13,671 nt of DNA from Cellvibrionaceae bacterium (lineage in GTDB: Bacteria; Pseudomonadota; Gammaproteobacteria; Pseudomonadales; Cellvibrionaceae): positions 1 to 13,671 of the forward strand of contig JAGKXD010000104.1 in NCBI GenBank assembly GCA_021151525.1, read 5' to 3'. Both the position numbers and the translations under genes were made by a program. Of the stretch, positions 1 to 7,163 are shown piece after piece; the stretch's first letter is position 1; the number at the start of each line of letters is the position of its first letter. Under the pieces are notes generated by a model, which made no database searches, was not told the DNA's origin, and saw only the letters and a list, made by a program, of their open reading frames with translations.

Positions 1-95
1 GTCATAGCATACAAGTGCATCAGGTGTTCTGATAACTAATTCTAGTCGTTTGGTATTCAGGCAGCTGCTATGTAATGGAGAGCCTCCGGGCATTT

Positions 96-123
96 AGAGC
101 ACCCAATTTGGGTGCTCTTTTTT
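96..123 (+). terminator. Rho-independent terminator of an off-window gene
   Basis: A perfect 9-bp stem (AGAGCACCC / GGGTGCTCT) closes a 5-nt AATTT loop and runs straight into a run of T. It must end a transcript coming from the left of the window, because the stretch 1-95 shows no recognisable gene: the longest frame-1 piece stops at 37-39 and looks random. Confidence 0.85.
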
Positions 124-173
124 GCAAACGATAGAGACGCATTTTTTTGACTAATTTTTTTGCAAAACCACCG

Positions 174-199
174 ATTAATTTTGCAGATGAAAAATTAAT
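174..199. repeat. AT-rich inverted repeat upstream of the receptor promoter
   Basis: Perfect 9-bp arms ATTAATTTT (174-182) and AAAATTAAT (191-199) are separated by the 8-nt spacer GCAGATGA. It lies about 80 nt upstream of the putative -35 box, a suitable place for an activator site or an UP-like element. The surrounding 124-280 stretch is very AT-rich and has no gene. A regulatory role is inference only. Confidence 0.35.
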
Positions 200-280
200 T
201 GCATCTAAAATAATTTAAATTTCTAACCGCTATTTGGACCATTATTTTTTCAACAACCCCTTTTTTAGCGGGTTTCGATG

Positions 281-309
281 TTGACACCCCTAATACGTTA
301 TAGTATCAA
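281..309 (+). promoter_or_regulatory. Putative sigma-70 promoter of the TonB-dependent receptor
   Basis: A perfect -35 hexamer TTGACA (281-286) is followed after exactly 17 nt by TATCAA (304-309), which matches 4 of 6 positions of the -10 consensus. Transcription would start near 316 and give a leader of roughly 330 nt before the ATG at 651. It is the best promoter match in the leader; no start site has been measured. Confidence 0.5.
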
Positions 310-321
310 TGACCATATCTT

Positions 322-345
322 TAGGGCACTAGAACACTAGGGCAC
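322..345. repeat. Direct repeats just downstream of the putative promoter
   Basis: TAGGGCAC occurs at 322-329 and again at 338-345, a 16-nt period; the overlapping hexamer CACTAG also repeats at 327-332 and 335-340. Their position at about +7 to +30 of the predicted transcript fits an operator that blocks initiation, or a duplication of no function. No regulator can be assigned. Confidence 0.3.
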
Positions 346-462
346 ATGAAGCACAAAACAGCACTAATAAAGCTGATTTGACCCGCCCTGAATACGAAGA
401 AAAATTCTATTAGATATAGAAGGGAAAGTGAGATGAGCAGAAGTTACAACCACTAAAAACAC

Positions 463-525
463 ATGCTCATAAAGAACTTTGAATGCCTACTCGCAGAAGG
501 AGGTGTTCAGGTAGCAAGACTCTAA
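463..525 (+). other. Possible 20-residue upstream ORF in the receptor leader
   Basis: ATG at 463 opens a 20-codon frame that ends at TAA 523-525 (peptide begins MLIKNFECLL and ends QVARL). It has no good Shine-Dalgarno sequence of its own, which argues against it. Codons 12-14 (GAA GGA GGT) contain a perfect anti-SD complement (AAGGAGGTG, 497-505), and its end lies in the 504-537 hairpin. Two smaller frames precede it: 346-381 (11 residues) and 433-456 (7 residues). It may be chance or a leader peptide. Confidence 0.2.
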
Positions 526-618
526 TTTACCTGCACAACATAATTGGAGTTTTGTTTCTTGCTTAGCCGGTTACAAGGCTGACAGGAAATGTTTAAAGCC
601 ACGAGGTCAGCGGCTTTT
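504..618 (+). promoter_or_regulatory. Structured 5' leader of the receptor mRNA
   Basis: Three helices can be drawn by eye. The first is a 9-of-10-bp hairpin, TGTTCAGGTA (504-513) with TACCTGCACA (528-537). The second pairs GCTGAC (578-583) with GTCAGC (606-611). The third pairs AAAGCC (595-600) with GGCTTT (612-617). The second and third cannot form together because the 595-600 / 612-617 stem interlocks with the 578-611 one; AGCC at 565-568 can also pair with GGCT at 577-580 or 612-615. This is consistent with a switch or attenuator ahead of the ribosome site, but no known riboswitch class is recognised. Confidence 0.35.
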
Positions 619-636
619 AATCTAATAACAATCACT

Positions 637-641
637 GGAGG
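637..641 (+). promoter_or_regulatory. Ribosome binding site of the receptor
   Basis: GGAGG lies 9 nt before the ATG at 651. It fixes this start, which also begins a proper signal peptide. Confidence 0.7.
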
Positions 642-650
642 CATAGTTTT

Positions 651-3600
651 ATGCTTAACACTTTACAAAAGAACTTCAGAGTACGACCACTAACAGCAGC
701 GGTAGCATCAATTATTTCTTTAACAGCGGGTTCAATGGCTTACGCCCAAGACGATGCTCAGGAAATCATCGTTACTGGTATCAAGGCATCCTTGACTGCC
801 GCTATGGATATCAAACGCGATTCAGCGGGTGTTGTTGATGCAATTTCTGCAGAAGATATTGGTAAATTCCCAGACACCAACCTTGCAGAATCTTTGCAAC
901 GTATTACCGGTGTAGCTATTGACCGTAGCAATGGTGAAGGTTCTCGCATTACCGTTCGTGGTTTCGGTCCTGAAAACAACATGGTGACCTTGAACGGAAG
1001 AACACTTCCAACGGGTAGCGCCTACGGTGGTAGTTCAGGTGCTGACGCATCTACACGTGGCGGTAACTCAAGAGCATTTGATTTCGCGAATCTTGCATCC
1101 GAATCAATTGCAGGCGTTGAAGTTTACAAAACAGGTAAAGCCAATGTCGCCGCTGGCGGTATTGGTGCATCTGTAAATATTAAAACTGCACGTCCTTTGG
1201 ACAGCGCAGGCTTCAAAGCAACCGTTGGTGGTAAAGCCGTAGCGGATACAACCAACCGTACCGGAAGCGATGTAACGCCTGAAGTTTCTGGATTGGTGAG
1301 CTGGTCTGACGATGATAAAAAGTTTGGTGTATCTCTGAGCGCCAGTTACCAAGAGCGTGATTCAGGCTATACCGGCTCTACAGTGAACGACTGGACCGTT
1401 GCAACCTGGGGCGGTGGCGACACTCGCACTATTTATGACAACCCAGCAAGCAGCACAATCTTCAAAAATGCACCAGCTGTTGGTCAGCTTTACTCTCGTC
1501 CAAATGATGTTCGTTACACATTCTCTGATCGCCAACGCGAACGTACCAATGCTCAGTTGACTCTTCAATATCGTCCTATTGAAAGCTTGACTGCAACCTT
1601 GGACTACACCTACGCACAAAATGATCAAACTGAACACCGTGGTGAAGTAACCACTTGGGTTCAAAATGGCGGCAACTTAACCAATGTTGAATTTGATAAT
1701 TCAGCCATTAAAACGCCAAAAATCATTACAGAAAAATACTCTAGCCCCAAAGACACTGGTTTCTCTCAGCAATATCGCTCTCAACAGGATACTCTGGAAT
1801 CAACTGGTTTAAATCTTGACTGGAAAGCTAACGATCAACTGACTGTTAGCCTAGATGCGCACCACTCTACCATGAACAGTGACCCTACCGGCCCAGGCCA
1901 CTCAGGTGAATTGGACGTAGGTATTGGTGCTCCTATCAAAAATGGTGCGAGCTGGCAATTCAGCGGTTCCAAGATCCCTACTTTCACCAGCGACTTCGCC
2001 CATACATTGACCGAAAAAGACCTCAGCTCTTCAGTACTGCGCGTATTCTCAGCAGAACAACAATCTGAAGTAAACCAAGCTAAAGTTGATGCCAAGTGGA
2101 AGTTCGATGATGGCAGCCGTTTTGATTTCGGTCTTGAACGTCGAGAAATGGGTTCAAACACCATTAGTTACAATGGCAACAACAACCAAGTACTGGGTGG
2201 TTGGGGCTCTTCTGCTCCTGGCGAATTCCCAGCTGGTTCATTTACACCATTTGACGTAACTGGCGAGTTTAACGATGTAAGCACCGGTAACTCTCCTCAC
2301 ATTGGTTTCCGTGCAGATGCTCGTCAACTGGCTGCTTTCTTGGTACAACACTACAATGATGCAGCTCATAAAGCATACATTGGCGTGAACGATACACAAA
2401 TTCCAGGCCAAGTTCGCAACAGCAAAAGTAACAACGACATCCAAGAAAATACAGATGCTGCTTACTTCCAGGTAGGTACTACTGGCCATGTAAATGGTTT
2501 GGAAGTTGATGTTGTAGCAGGCTTGCGTTATGAAGCTACCCACCAAATCTCATCTTCTGATACACCACCCTTAGATTACTACGTATGGCAATCAGATAAC
2601 GACTTTACTCCAGTTAGCAAAGCGGCTGGTACCAAATCTACCGCAACAAATGACTATGATTCACTGCTGCCAAATCTGGATTTATCAGCCAAACTGACTG
2701 ACGATGTAGTAGCTAGATTCTCTGCCAGTAAAACCATGGCTCGCCCAGGCTTGGGTCAGTTGGCTCCAGTTGTGTCATACGGTAGCCCAAATGGCTCTAC
2801 GCTGAATGCGGGTACCACCGTTCAAGCAACTGGGCAAAACCCAAAGCTTAAGCCGTTGGAATCTAACAACGTTGACTTGTCTCTAGAGTGGTATTTTGAT
2901 GACCACAGCTATGTGTCTGCTGGTGTGTTTGAAAAACGCGTAAACAACTTTACGGGAACTCAAACAACAGATCAGACCCTAGTTGGTGTTCAAAACCAAA
3001 CTGCTGGCCCACGCGCAATTGCAGCTCAAGCAGCGCTTAACAGCATCAAACAAAATGTTGATAACGCTAGCCTCTACGCAATGATGCAAATTTTGGCTAA
3101 CCCAACTAAATATCCTACAGGCGCCGCTGCTTACACCGGAGCACTGAAAGATGACTTGAATAGTCAAATAGGCTATCCATTCATCACTCCAGTTGCTGGT
3201 GATCCATTGTTCACGTACAAATACAGCAGTCCTGTGAACAACAATGAAGCAAAAATTTATGGTGCTGAGTTTGGGGGCCAACACTTCTTTGGTGATACAG
3301 GCTTTGGATTGCAAGCTAACTACACCATCGTAAGAGGCGATGTTCAATTCCACGATTTGGATATTACTGCAAACCAGTTTGCGTTATTGGGTCTTAGTGA
3401 TACCGCAAACGCCGTGTTGATGTATGAAAAATACGGTGTAGAAGCTCGCGTTGCGTATAACTGGCGTGGTGAGTTCTTGAATAGAACGGGTGCAGGTTCA
3501 AATAACCCTGGCTACATCGAAGCTTACTCACAAATTGATGCGAACGTGACTTACCATATCACTGACGATTTGAGCGTTTCTCTTGAAGGTATTAACATTA

Positions 3601-3701
3601 CTGGATCAGATCGTCGTGAGCACGCTCGCAACTCTAATATGATGTGGGGTTATGATGATCTAGGCCCACGTTACGAAGTAGGTGTTCGTTACAACTTCTA
3701 A
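651..3701 (+). CDS. TonB-dependent outer-membrane receptor, Caulobacter/Xanthomonas type
   Basis: A 1016-residue receptor that should bind a large or scarce ligand at the cell surface and import it with TonB/ExbB/ExbD energy. Residues 1-32 form a signal peptide (charged start, hydrophobic 14-30, cleavage after AYA). A TonB-box-like EIIVTG follows at 38-43. The plug domain starts near 50 and carries KFPDTNLAESLQRITGVAI at 72-90 and the VRGFGPENNMVTLNGRTLP stretch at 102-120, typical of the TIGR01782-like group. The remainder is a Tyr/Asn-rich 22-strand-type barrel that ends in VGVRYNF with the usual terminal Phe. This group is often involved in carbohydrate uptake, but the ligand cannot be read from the sequence. 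The gene has its own promoter and terminator and stands in front of the oxidative-enzyme cluster, which suggests a shared substrate or signal. It is full length and intact. Confidence 0.95.
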   Translation: MLNTLQKNFRVRPLTAAVASIISLTAGSMAYAQDDAQEIIVTGIKASLTAAMDIKRDSAGVVDAISAEDIGKFPDTNLAESLQRITGVAIDRSNGEGSRITVRGFGPENNMVTLNGRTLPTGSAYGGSSGADASTRGGNSRAFDFANLASESIAGVEVYKTGKANVAAGGIGASVNIKTARPLDSAGFKATVGGKAVADTTNRTGSDVTPEVSGLVSWSDDDKKFGVSLSASYQERDSGYTGSTVNDWTVATWGGGDTRTIYDNPASSTIFKNAPAVGQLYSRPNDVRYTFSDRQRERTNAQLTLQYRPIESLTATLDYTYAQNDQTEHRGEVTTWVQNGGNLTNVEFDNSAIKTPKIITEKYSSPKDTGFSQQYRSQQDTLESTGLNLDWKANDQLTVSLDAHHSTMNSDPTGPGHSGELDVGIGAPIKNGASWQFSGSKIPTFTSDFAHTLTEKDLSSSVLRVFSAEQQSEVNQAKVDAKWKFDDGSRFDFGLERREMGSNTISYNGNNNQVLGGWGSSAPGEFPAGSFTPFDVTGEFNDVSTGNSPHIGFRADARQLAAFLVQHYNDAAHKAYIGVNDTQIPGQVRNSKSNNDIQENTDAAYFQVGTTGHVNGLEVDVVAGLRYEATHQISSSDTPPLDYYVWQSDNDFTPVSKAAGTKSTATNDYDSLLPNLDLSAKLTDDVVARFSASKTMARPGLGQLAPVVSYGSPNGSTLNAGTTVQATGQNPKLKPLESNNVDLSLEWYFDDHSYVSAGVFEKRVNNFTGTQTTDQTLVGVQNQTAGPRAIAAQAALNSIKQNVDNASLYAMMQILANPTKYPTGAAAYTGALKDDLNSQIGYPFITPVAGDPLFTYKYSSPVNNNEAKIYGAEFGGQHFFGDTGFGLQANYTIVRGDVQFHDLDITANQFALLGLSDTANAVLMYEKYGVEARVAYNWRGEFLNRTGAGSNNPGYIEAYSQIDANVTYHITDDLSVSLEGINITGSDRREHARNSNMMWGYDDLGPRYEVGVRYNF

Positions 3702-3723
3702 GTTTTACTTAATTGTTGTTTGA

Positions 3724-3760
3724 TAATAAAAAGAGTCGCCCTAGGCGGCTCTTTTTATTA
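3724..3760 (+). terminator. Strong terminator after the receptor gene, possibly bidirectional
   Basis: An A-rich left arm (AATAAAAAGAG-T-CGCC) pairs with GGCG-G-CTCTTTTTATT around a 3-nt CTA loop: about 17 bp including one G-U pair, with T-rich 3' and A-rich 5' flanks. It separates the receptor transcript from the cluster starting at 3819. I found no convincing promoter in 3761-3818, so the cluster may be reached by partial read-through or use a non-canonical promoter. Confidence 0.85.
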
Positions 3761-3818
3761 GAAAGCTCTATTTTTTCTCTGACTCATAATAAATTATTCA
3801 GATTCCCGGTAATCTTAT

Positions 3819-4583
3819 ATGCAAAAAATTGAAGTGCTCAACAATATTACTCATGAACACCTGAAGGTGAATGCAACTTTTGCCGCAGCGCTGGGCGACA
3901 ATGTGGTCAGCACTATTACTTTTTTGACTGAATTTGCGGATGTCCAAAAAGAATATCCCATTCTGTGCCGTAAAGACCCAGTGACAAACGAGTATCAAGC
4001 AGTTGTGTTCTTCGGTTTTGAAAAAGATGAAAATTTATTTTTGACTGATATAAACACCAAGACACAAAATTATTTAGGTTGGAATGCAGAATATGTCCCT
4101 GCTGTTATAGCAAGGGAACCTTTTTCAATTGGCATGCATCGTGAGTTTTTAAATGGAGTAGAAACACATCAAGCAATGGTGCATGTTGACATTAATCACC
4201 CCAAAGCAAAATGTGAAGATGGATCGAAATTGTTTTTAGAAAACGGTGGGCACAGTCCTTATCTTAATCGCATATCCAAAACTCTCGAAATCATAAACGA
4301 TGGCATGCACCTAACAAAATTAATGTTTGATGCGTTCAATAAACATGAGCTGTTAGATCCTGTTGTTTTAGATATAGAGTTTAAGAATCAAACAAAATTA
4401 AAAATTTCGGGGTTTGAAACGATAAACCTAGAAAAATTATCCCAACTAAGTGGGGCCGCTCTTGAAGAGCTTAACAAAGCAGGTTTTCTTCAAGCTGCTT
4501 ACTATATCGTTGCATCTATGTCTAACATTAAAAAACTGATTGACTGGAAAAATCGCAAACTTTTAGCAGGTGACGCTAATTGA
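3819..4583 (+). CDS. SapC-like family protein
   Basis: A 254-residue protein of the SapC-like family (PF07277-type), named after a Campylobacter fetus S-layer secretion gene although most members have no proven role. It shows the N-terminal 'IEVLNNITHEHLKV' opening (residues 4-17), YPILCRK at 46-52, and the LGWNAEYVPAVIAREPFSI stretch at 86-104 typical of the family. No signal peptide or membrane segment is seen, so it is probably cytoplasmic. The ATG lies 58 nt after the terminator with only a weak CGGTAA as ribosome site. Its stop overlaps the next start (TTGA at 4580-4583), so the two are translationally coupled. Family members are repeatedly found next to TonB receptors and halogenase-like genes (from memory). 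Length fits the family. Function unknown. Confidence 0.85.
   Translation: MQKIEVLNNITHEHLKVNATFAAALGDNVVSTITFLTEFADVQKEYPILCRKDPVTNEYQAVVFFGFEKDENLFLTDINTKTQNYLGWNAEYVPAVIAREPFSIGMHREFLNGVETHQAMVHVDINHPKAKCEDGSKLFLENGGHSPYLNRISKTLEIINDGMHLTKLMFDAFNKHELLDPVVLDIEFKNQTKLKISGFETINLEKLSQLSGAALEELNKAGFLQAAYYIVASMSNIKKLIDWKNRKLLAGDAN
4568..4573 (+). promoter_or_regulatory. Ribosome site that decides a TTG start
   Basis: AGGTGA sits inside the end of the SapC-like gene, 6 nt before TTG 4580. It supports the non-ATG start of the downstream oxygenase and a 4-nt stop/start overlap. Confidence 0.65.
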
Positions 4584-5605
4584 CTTTAAAAAGCGTAAAG
4601 GTTTTGCATGGAATTGATCCACAAAATATTCCAAGGGATGTCATTAACTCTGCAGAACCAGTTATTTTCAAAAATTTGGTTGGCGCTTGGCCTATGGTGC
4701 AGGCAGGCCGAACCTCCGATCAAGCATCCGTTGACTATCTGAAACAATTTTATAACGGCAACACCACTATCGTCTGTAAAATTCCTGCACAAAATAATGG
4801 CAGAATGTTTTACAACGAAAATTGTACTCAGCTAGATTATGAAAGTTTTAAAGGGCGTATTGACGAGACATTAGATGCAATTTTGGCAGGCGCTAATAAC
4901 ACTGAGAGCCCTGCCTATTATATTGCATCCAATATTATTGCCACACATCTACCGGGGTTTAGCGAAAATAATAATCTTGTTATTCCGCGCGATAGACATC
5001 CTGAAGCCATGGATGAGCGAGTGAGTATTTGGATCGGTGGTAAAACAACAGCAACATGTCATTTTGATGCGCTTGATAATATAGCCTGCTGTGTTGCGGG
5101 AAAACGTAGATTTACACTGTTTCGCCCAGATCAAATAAGCAATCTTTATCCCGGACCACTGGATCCTACACCTGGCGGCCAAGCCATTAGCTTGGTTGAT
5201 TTTAACAATCCTGATTTTCAAAAATTCCCGCGTTTTAAAGATGCATTAGCTACAGCACTAGTTGCAGACTTGGAACCGGGTGACGCTATATTTATGCCGA
5301 GCATGTGGTGGCATCACGTAGAAGGTTTGGCCCCCTATAATATTTTAGTTAATTACTGGTGGGATGATGCACCAGCTTTTTTAACCTCTGGAATGAATGC
5401 ACTTTACATGGCCATGCTTGGCATTAGAGATAAATCTGCTAGCGAACGCGAAGGCTGGAAACACATTTTCAATCATTATATTTTTGATGGTGCAGAAAAA
5501 TCTAACGCCCACATTCCGCAAGAGGCTAGAGGATTCTTAGACAGACTAAATAAGCTGGGGGTTCGGCAATTGAGGGCCTTGCTTATAAATAAATTGAATC
5601 GTTAA
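4580..5605 (+). CDS. FIH-like JmjC/cupin Fe(II)/2-oxoglutarate oxygenase
   Basis: A 341-residue cupin-8/JmjC protein, expected to use Fe(II), O2 and 2-oxoglutarate to hydroxylate a substrate, possibly a protein side chain. The facial triad is visible as H161-F-D163 and H245 within PSMWWHHVEG (240-249). K175 in AGKRRFTLFRPDQISNLYP (173-191) corresponds to the 2-oxoglutarate-binding lysine of human FIH (factor inhibiting HIF). The following DFNNPDFQKFPRF (207-219) and NYWWDDAP (258-265) also resemble FIH closely. All catalytic residues are intact. It starts with TTG, overlapping the SapC-like stop by 4 nt, with AGGTGA as ribosome site; it has no signal peptide and is probably cytoplasmic. The halogenase gene follows after 24 nt. 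FIH resemblance is seen; hydroxylation of a protein, and which protein, is inference. Confidence 0.9.
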   Translation: MTLKSVKVLHGIDPQNIPRDVINSAEPVIFKNLVGAWPMVQAGRTSDQASVDYLKQFYNGNTTIVCKIPAQNNGRMFYNENCTQLDYESFKGRIDETLDAILAGANNTESPAYYIASNIIATHLPGFSENNNLVIPRDRHPEAMDERVSIWIGGKTTATCHFDALDNIACCVAGKRRFTLFRPDQISNLYPGPLDPTPGGQAISLVDFNNPDFQKFPRFKDALATALVADLEPGDAIFMPSMWWHHVEGLAPYNILVNYWWDDAPAFLTSGMNALYMAMLGIRDKSASEREGWKHIFNHYIFDGAEKSNAHIPQEARGFLDRLNKLGVRQLRALLINKLNR

Positions 5606-5629
5606 CCCCATTAAAGTGACATATATAAA

Positions 5630-7111
5630 ATGCAAAATAAAAAAATGAAAATCGTTATTGCCGGAGGCGGTACAGCGGGCTGGATTGCGGCCGCAGCACT
5701 ATCACACCAAATGGGCGAGATTCTTGATATCAGTTTAGTAGAGTCACAAGAAATAGGAACAATTGGCGTAGGCGAAGCCACTATTCCACCGATGCGCACA
5801 TTCCATAGATTATTGGGCATTAATGAACAAGAGTTTATGCGCGCAACCAATGCTACCTTTAAACTCGGCATTCAATTTGAAAACTGGAAGCAAGTGGGTG
5901 AAAAATATTTTCACTCCTTTGGCATTACTGGCAAGCAAACCATTATTACTGACTTCATTCATTTCTGGCTGAGAGGCCGCGAGCTGGGCATCGCAAAAGA
6001 ATTTGGCGACTATTGCCTTGAATATAAAGCTGCCTTAATGGATCGTTTCTCCTTAAGTAACCAAGTTCCAGTAAATTATGCATTTCATTTGGATGCAGGG
6101 CGTTACGCCAGTTTTCTTAGAGCGCGCTCGGAGGCTCGTGGTGTAAAACGTGTGGAAGGTAAAATCGCTGAAGTTCAACAAAATCCAGACTCTGGTTTTA
6201 TTACTGCAATCAGAATGGAGTCAGGCCAAGAAATTTCAGGTGATTTATTTTTAGATTGCACGGGTATGCGCGGCATATTAATCGAGCAGACTTTACAAAC
6301 AGGATTCGAAGAATGGGGGCACTGGTTACCCTGCGACAGCGCAATTGCAATCCAAACTGAAGCTGTTGCGCCTGCAGTACCCTATACCAAATCGATTGCC
6401 CATCACGCCGGTTGGCGCTGGCAAATTCCTTTGCAACATAGAGTTGGGAATGGCTTGGTTTTTTCCAGCCAATATTTATCCAAAGACGAAGCGCTTAATA
6501 TGTTGCTGTCGAGTGTGGACGGAAAAGCCCTCACAGAGCCGAATATCATAAAATTTAAAACGGGAAGACGAAAAAAATCCTGGAACAAAAACTGTATTGC
6601 TATAGGTCTTGCATCCGGATTTTTGGAACCCTTGGAATCAACTAGCATTCATATGATCATGACCGCCGTAACTCGCTTGCTGCAATTATTTCCACAGGGC
6701 GAAATAAAGCAGTCAACAGTTGACGAATACAATATGCAAGCAGAGAGCGAATATTTGCGAATCAGGGATTTTATTATCTTGCACTACAAAGCAACTGAGC
6801 GCGATGACAGCCCTTTCTGGCGTTACTGCAAGGATATGGAAGTGCCTCAGGATCTCAAACATCGAATGACAATTTTCAAAGAAACTGGAAAATCCTTCCA
6901 AGTTGAAGGTGAGTTATTTCGATTAGACTCATGGACGCAAGTTATGCTTGGACAGGGGCTTATGCCTTCGTCATACCATCCTATTGTTGAACTCATGCCA
7001 GAACGCGATCTGCAACAATTATTGCAGACCATTGCTGCTGATGTAGATAAAAATATTGCCAGCATGTCAACTCACCAAGAATTTGTTAATAGATACTGCG
7101 GCAACATCTAA
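5630..7111 (+). CDS. Flavin-dependent tryptophan-halogenase-family protein
   Basis: A 493-residue enzyme of the tryptophan halogenase family (PF04820). Such enzymes use FADH2 from a separate reductase, O2 and halide to make HOCl/HOBr, which a lysine passes to the substrate. Visible landmarks: the FAD-binding GGGTAGW (12-18), GVGEATIP (46-53), the lysine K78 in NATFKLGI (75-81) matching catalytic K79 of PrnA, the halogenase signature WRWQIP (262-267), and EPLESTSI (333-340) whose E336-S337 match E346-S347 of PrnA. Chemistry therefore looks preserved. No flavin reductase gene is in the window, so a general cellular one must serve. Two ATGs are possible (5630 and 5645); ribosome sites are weak for both and the first is kept. 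Tryptophan itself is not necessarily the substrate: members in receptor-linked clusters are largely uncharacterised, and a peptide or sugar-linked indole/phenol is equally possible. Confidence 0.93.
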   Translation: MQNKKMKIVIAGGGTAGWIAAAALSHQMGEILDISLVESQEIGTIGVGEATIPPMRTFHRLLGINEQEFMRATNATFKLGIQFENWKQVGEKYFHSFGITGKQTIITDFIHFWLRGRELGIAKEFGDYCLEYKAALMDRFSLSNQVPVNYAFHLDAGRYASFLRARSEARGVKRVEGKIAEVQQNPDSGFITAIRMESGQEISGDLFLDCTGMRGILIEQTLQTGFEEWGHWLPCDSAIAIQTEAVAPAVPYTKSIAHHAGWRWQIPLQHRVGNGLVFSSQYLSKDEALNMLLSSVDGKALTEPNIIKFKTGRRKKSWNKNCIAIGLASGFLEPLESTSIHMIMTAVTRLLQLFPQGEIKQSTVDEYNMQAESEYLRIRDFIILHYKATERDDSPFWRYCKDMEVPQDLKHRMTIFKETGKSFQVEGELFRLDSWTQVMLGQGLMPSSYHPIVELMPERDLQQLLQTIAADVDKNIASMSTHQEFVNRYCGNI

Positions 7112-7163
7112 TTGCTATGTGACAGCATTATTTTTGAGAAACAAAAAATAAAAGAAAAAACCT

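Noticed and set aside
504..618. Cobalamin or other known riboswitch in the receptor leader
   Set aside because: The conserved B12-box and core elements known from btuB leaders could not be found; the helices are described without a class.
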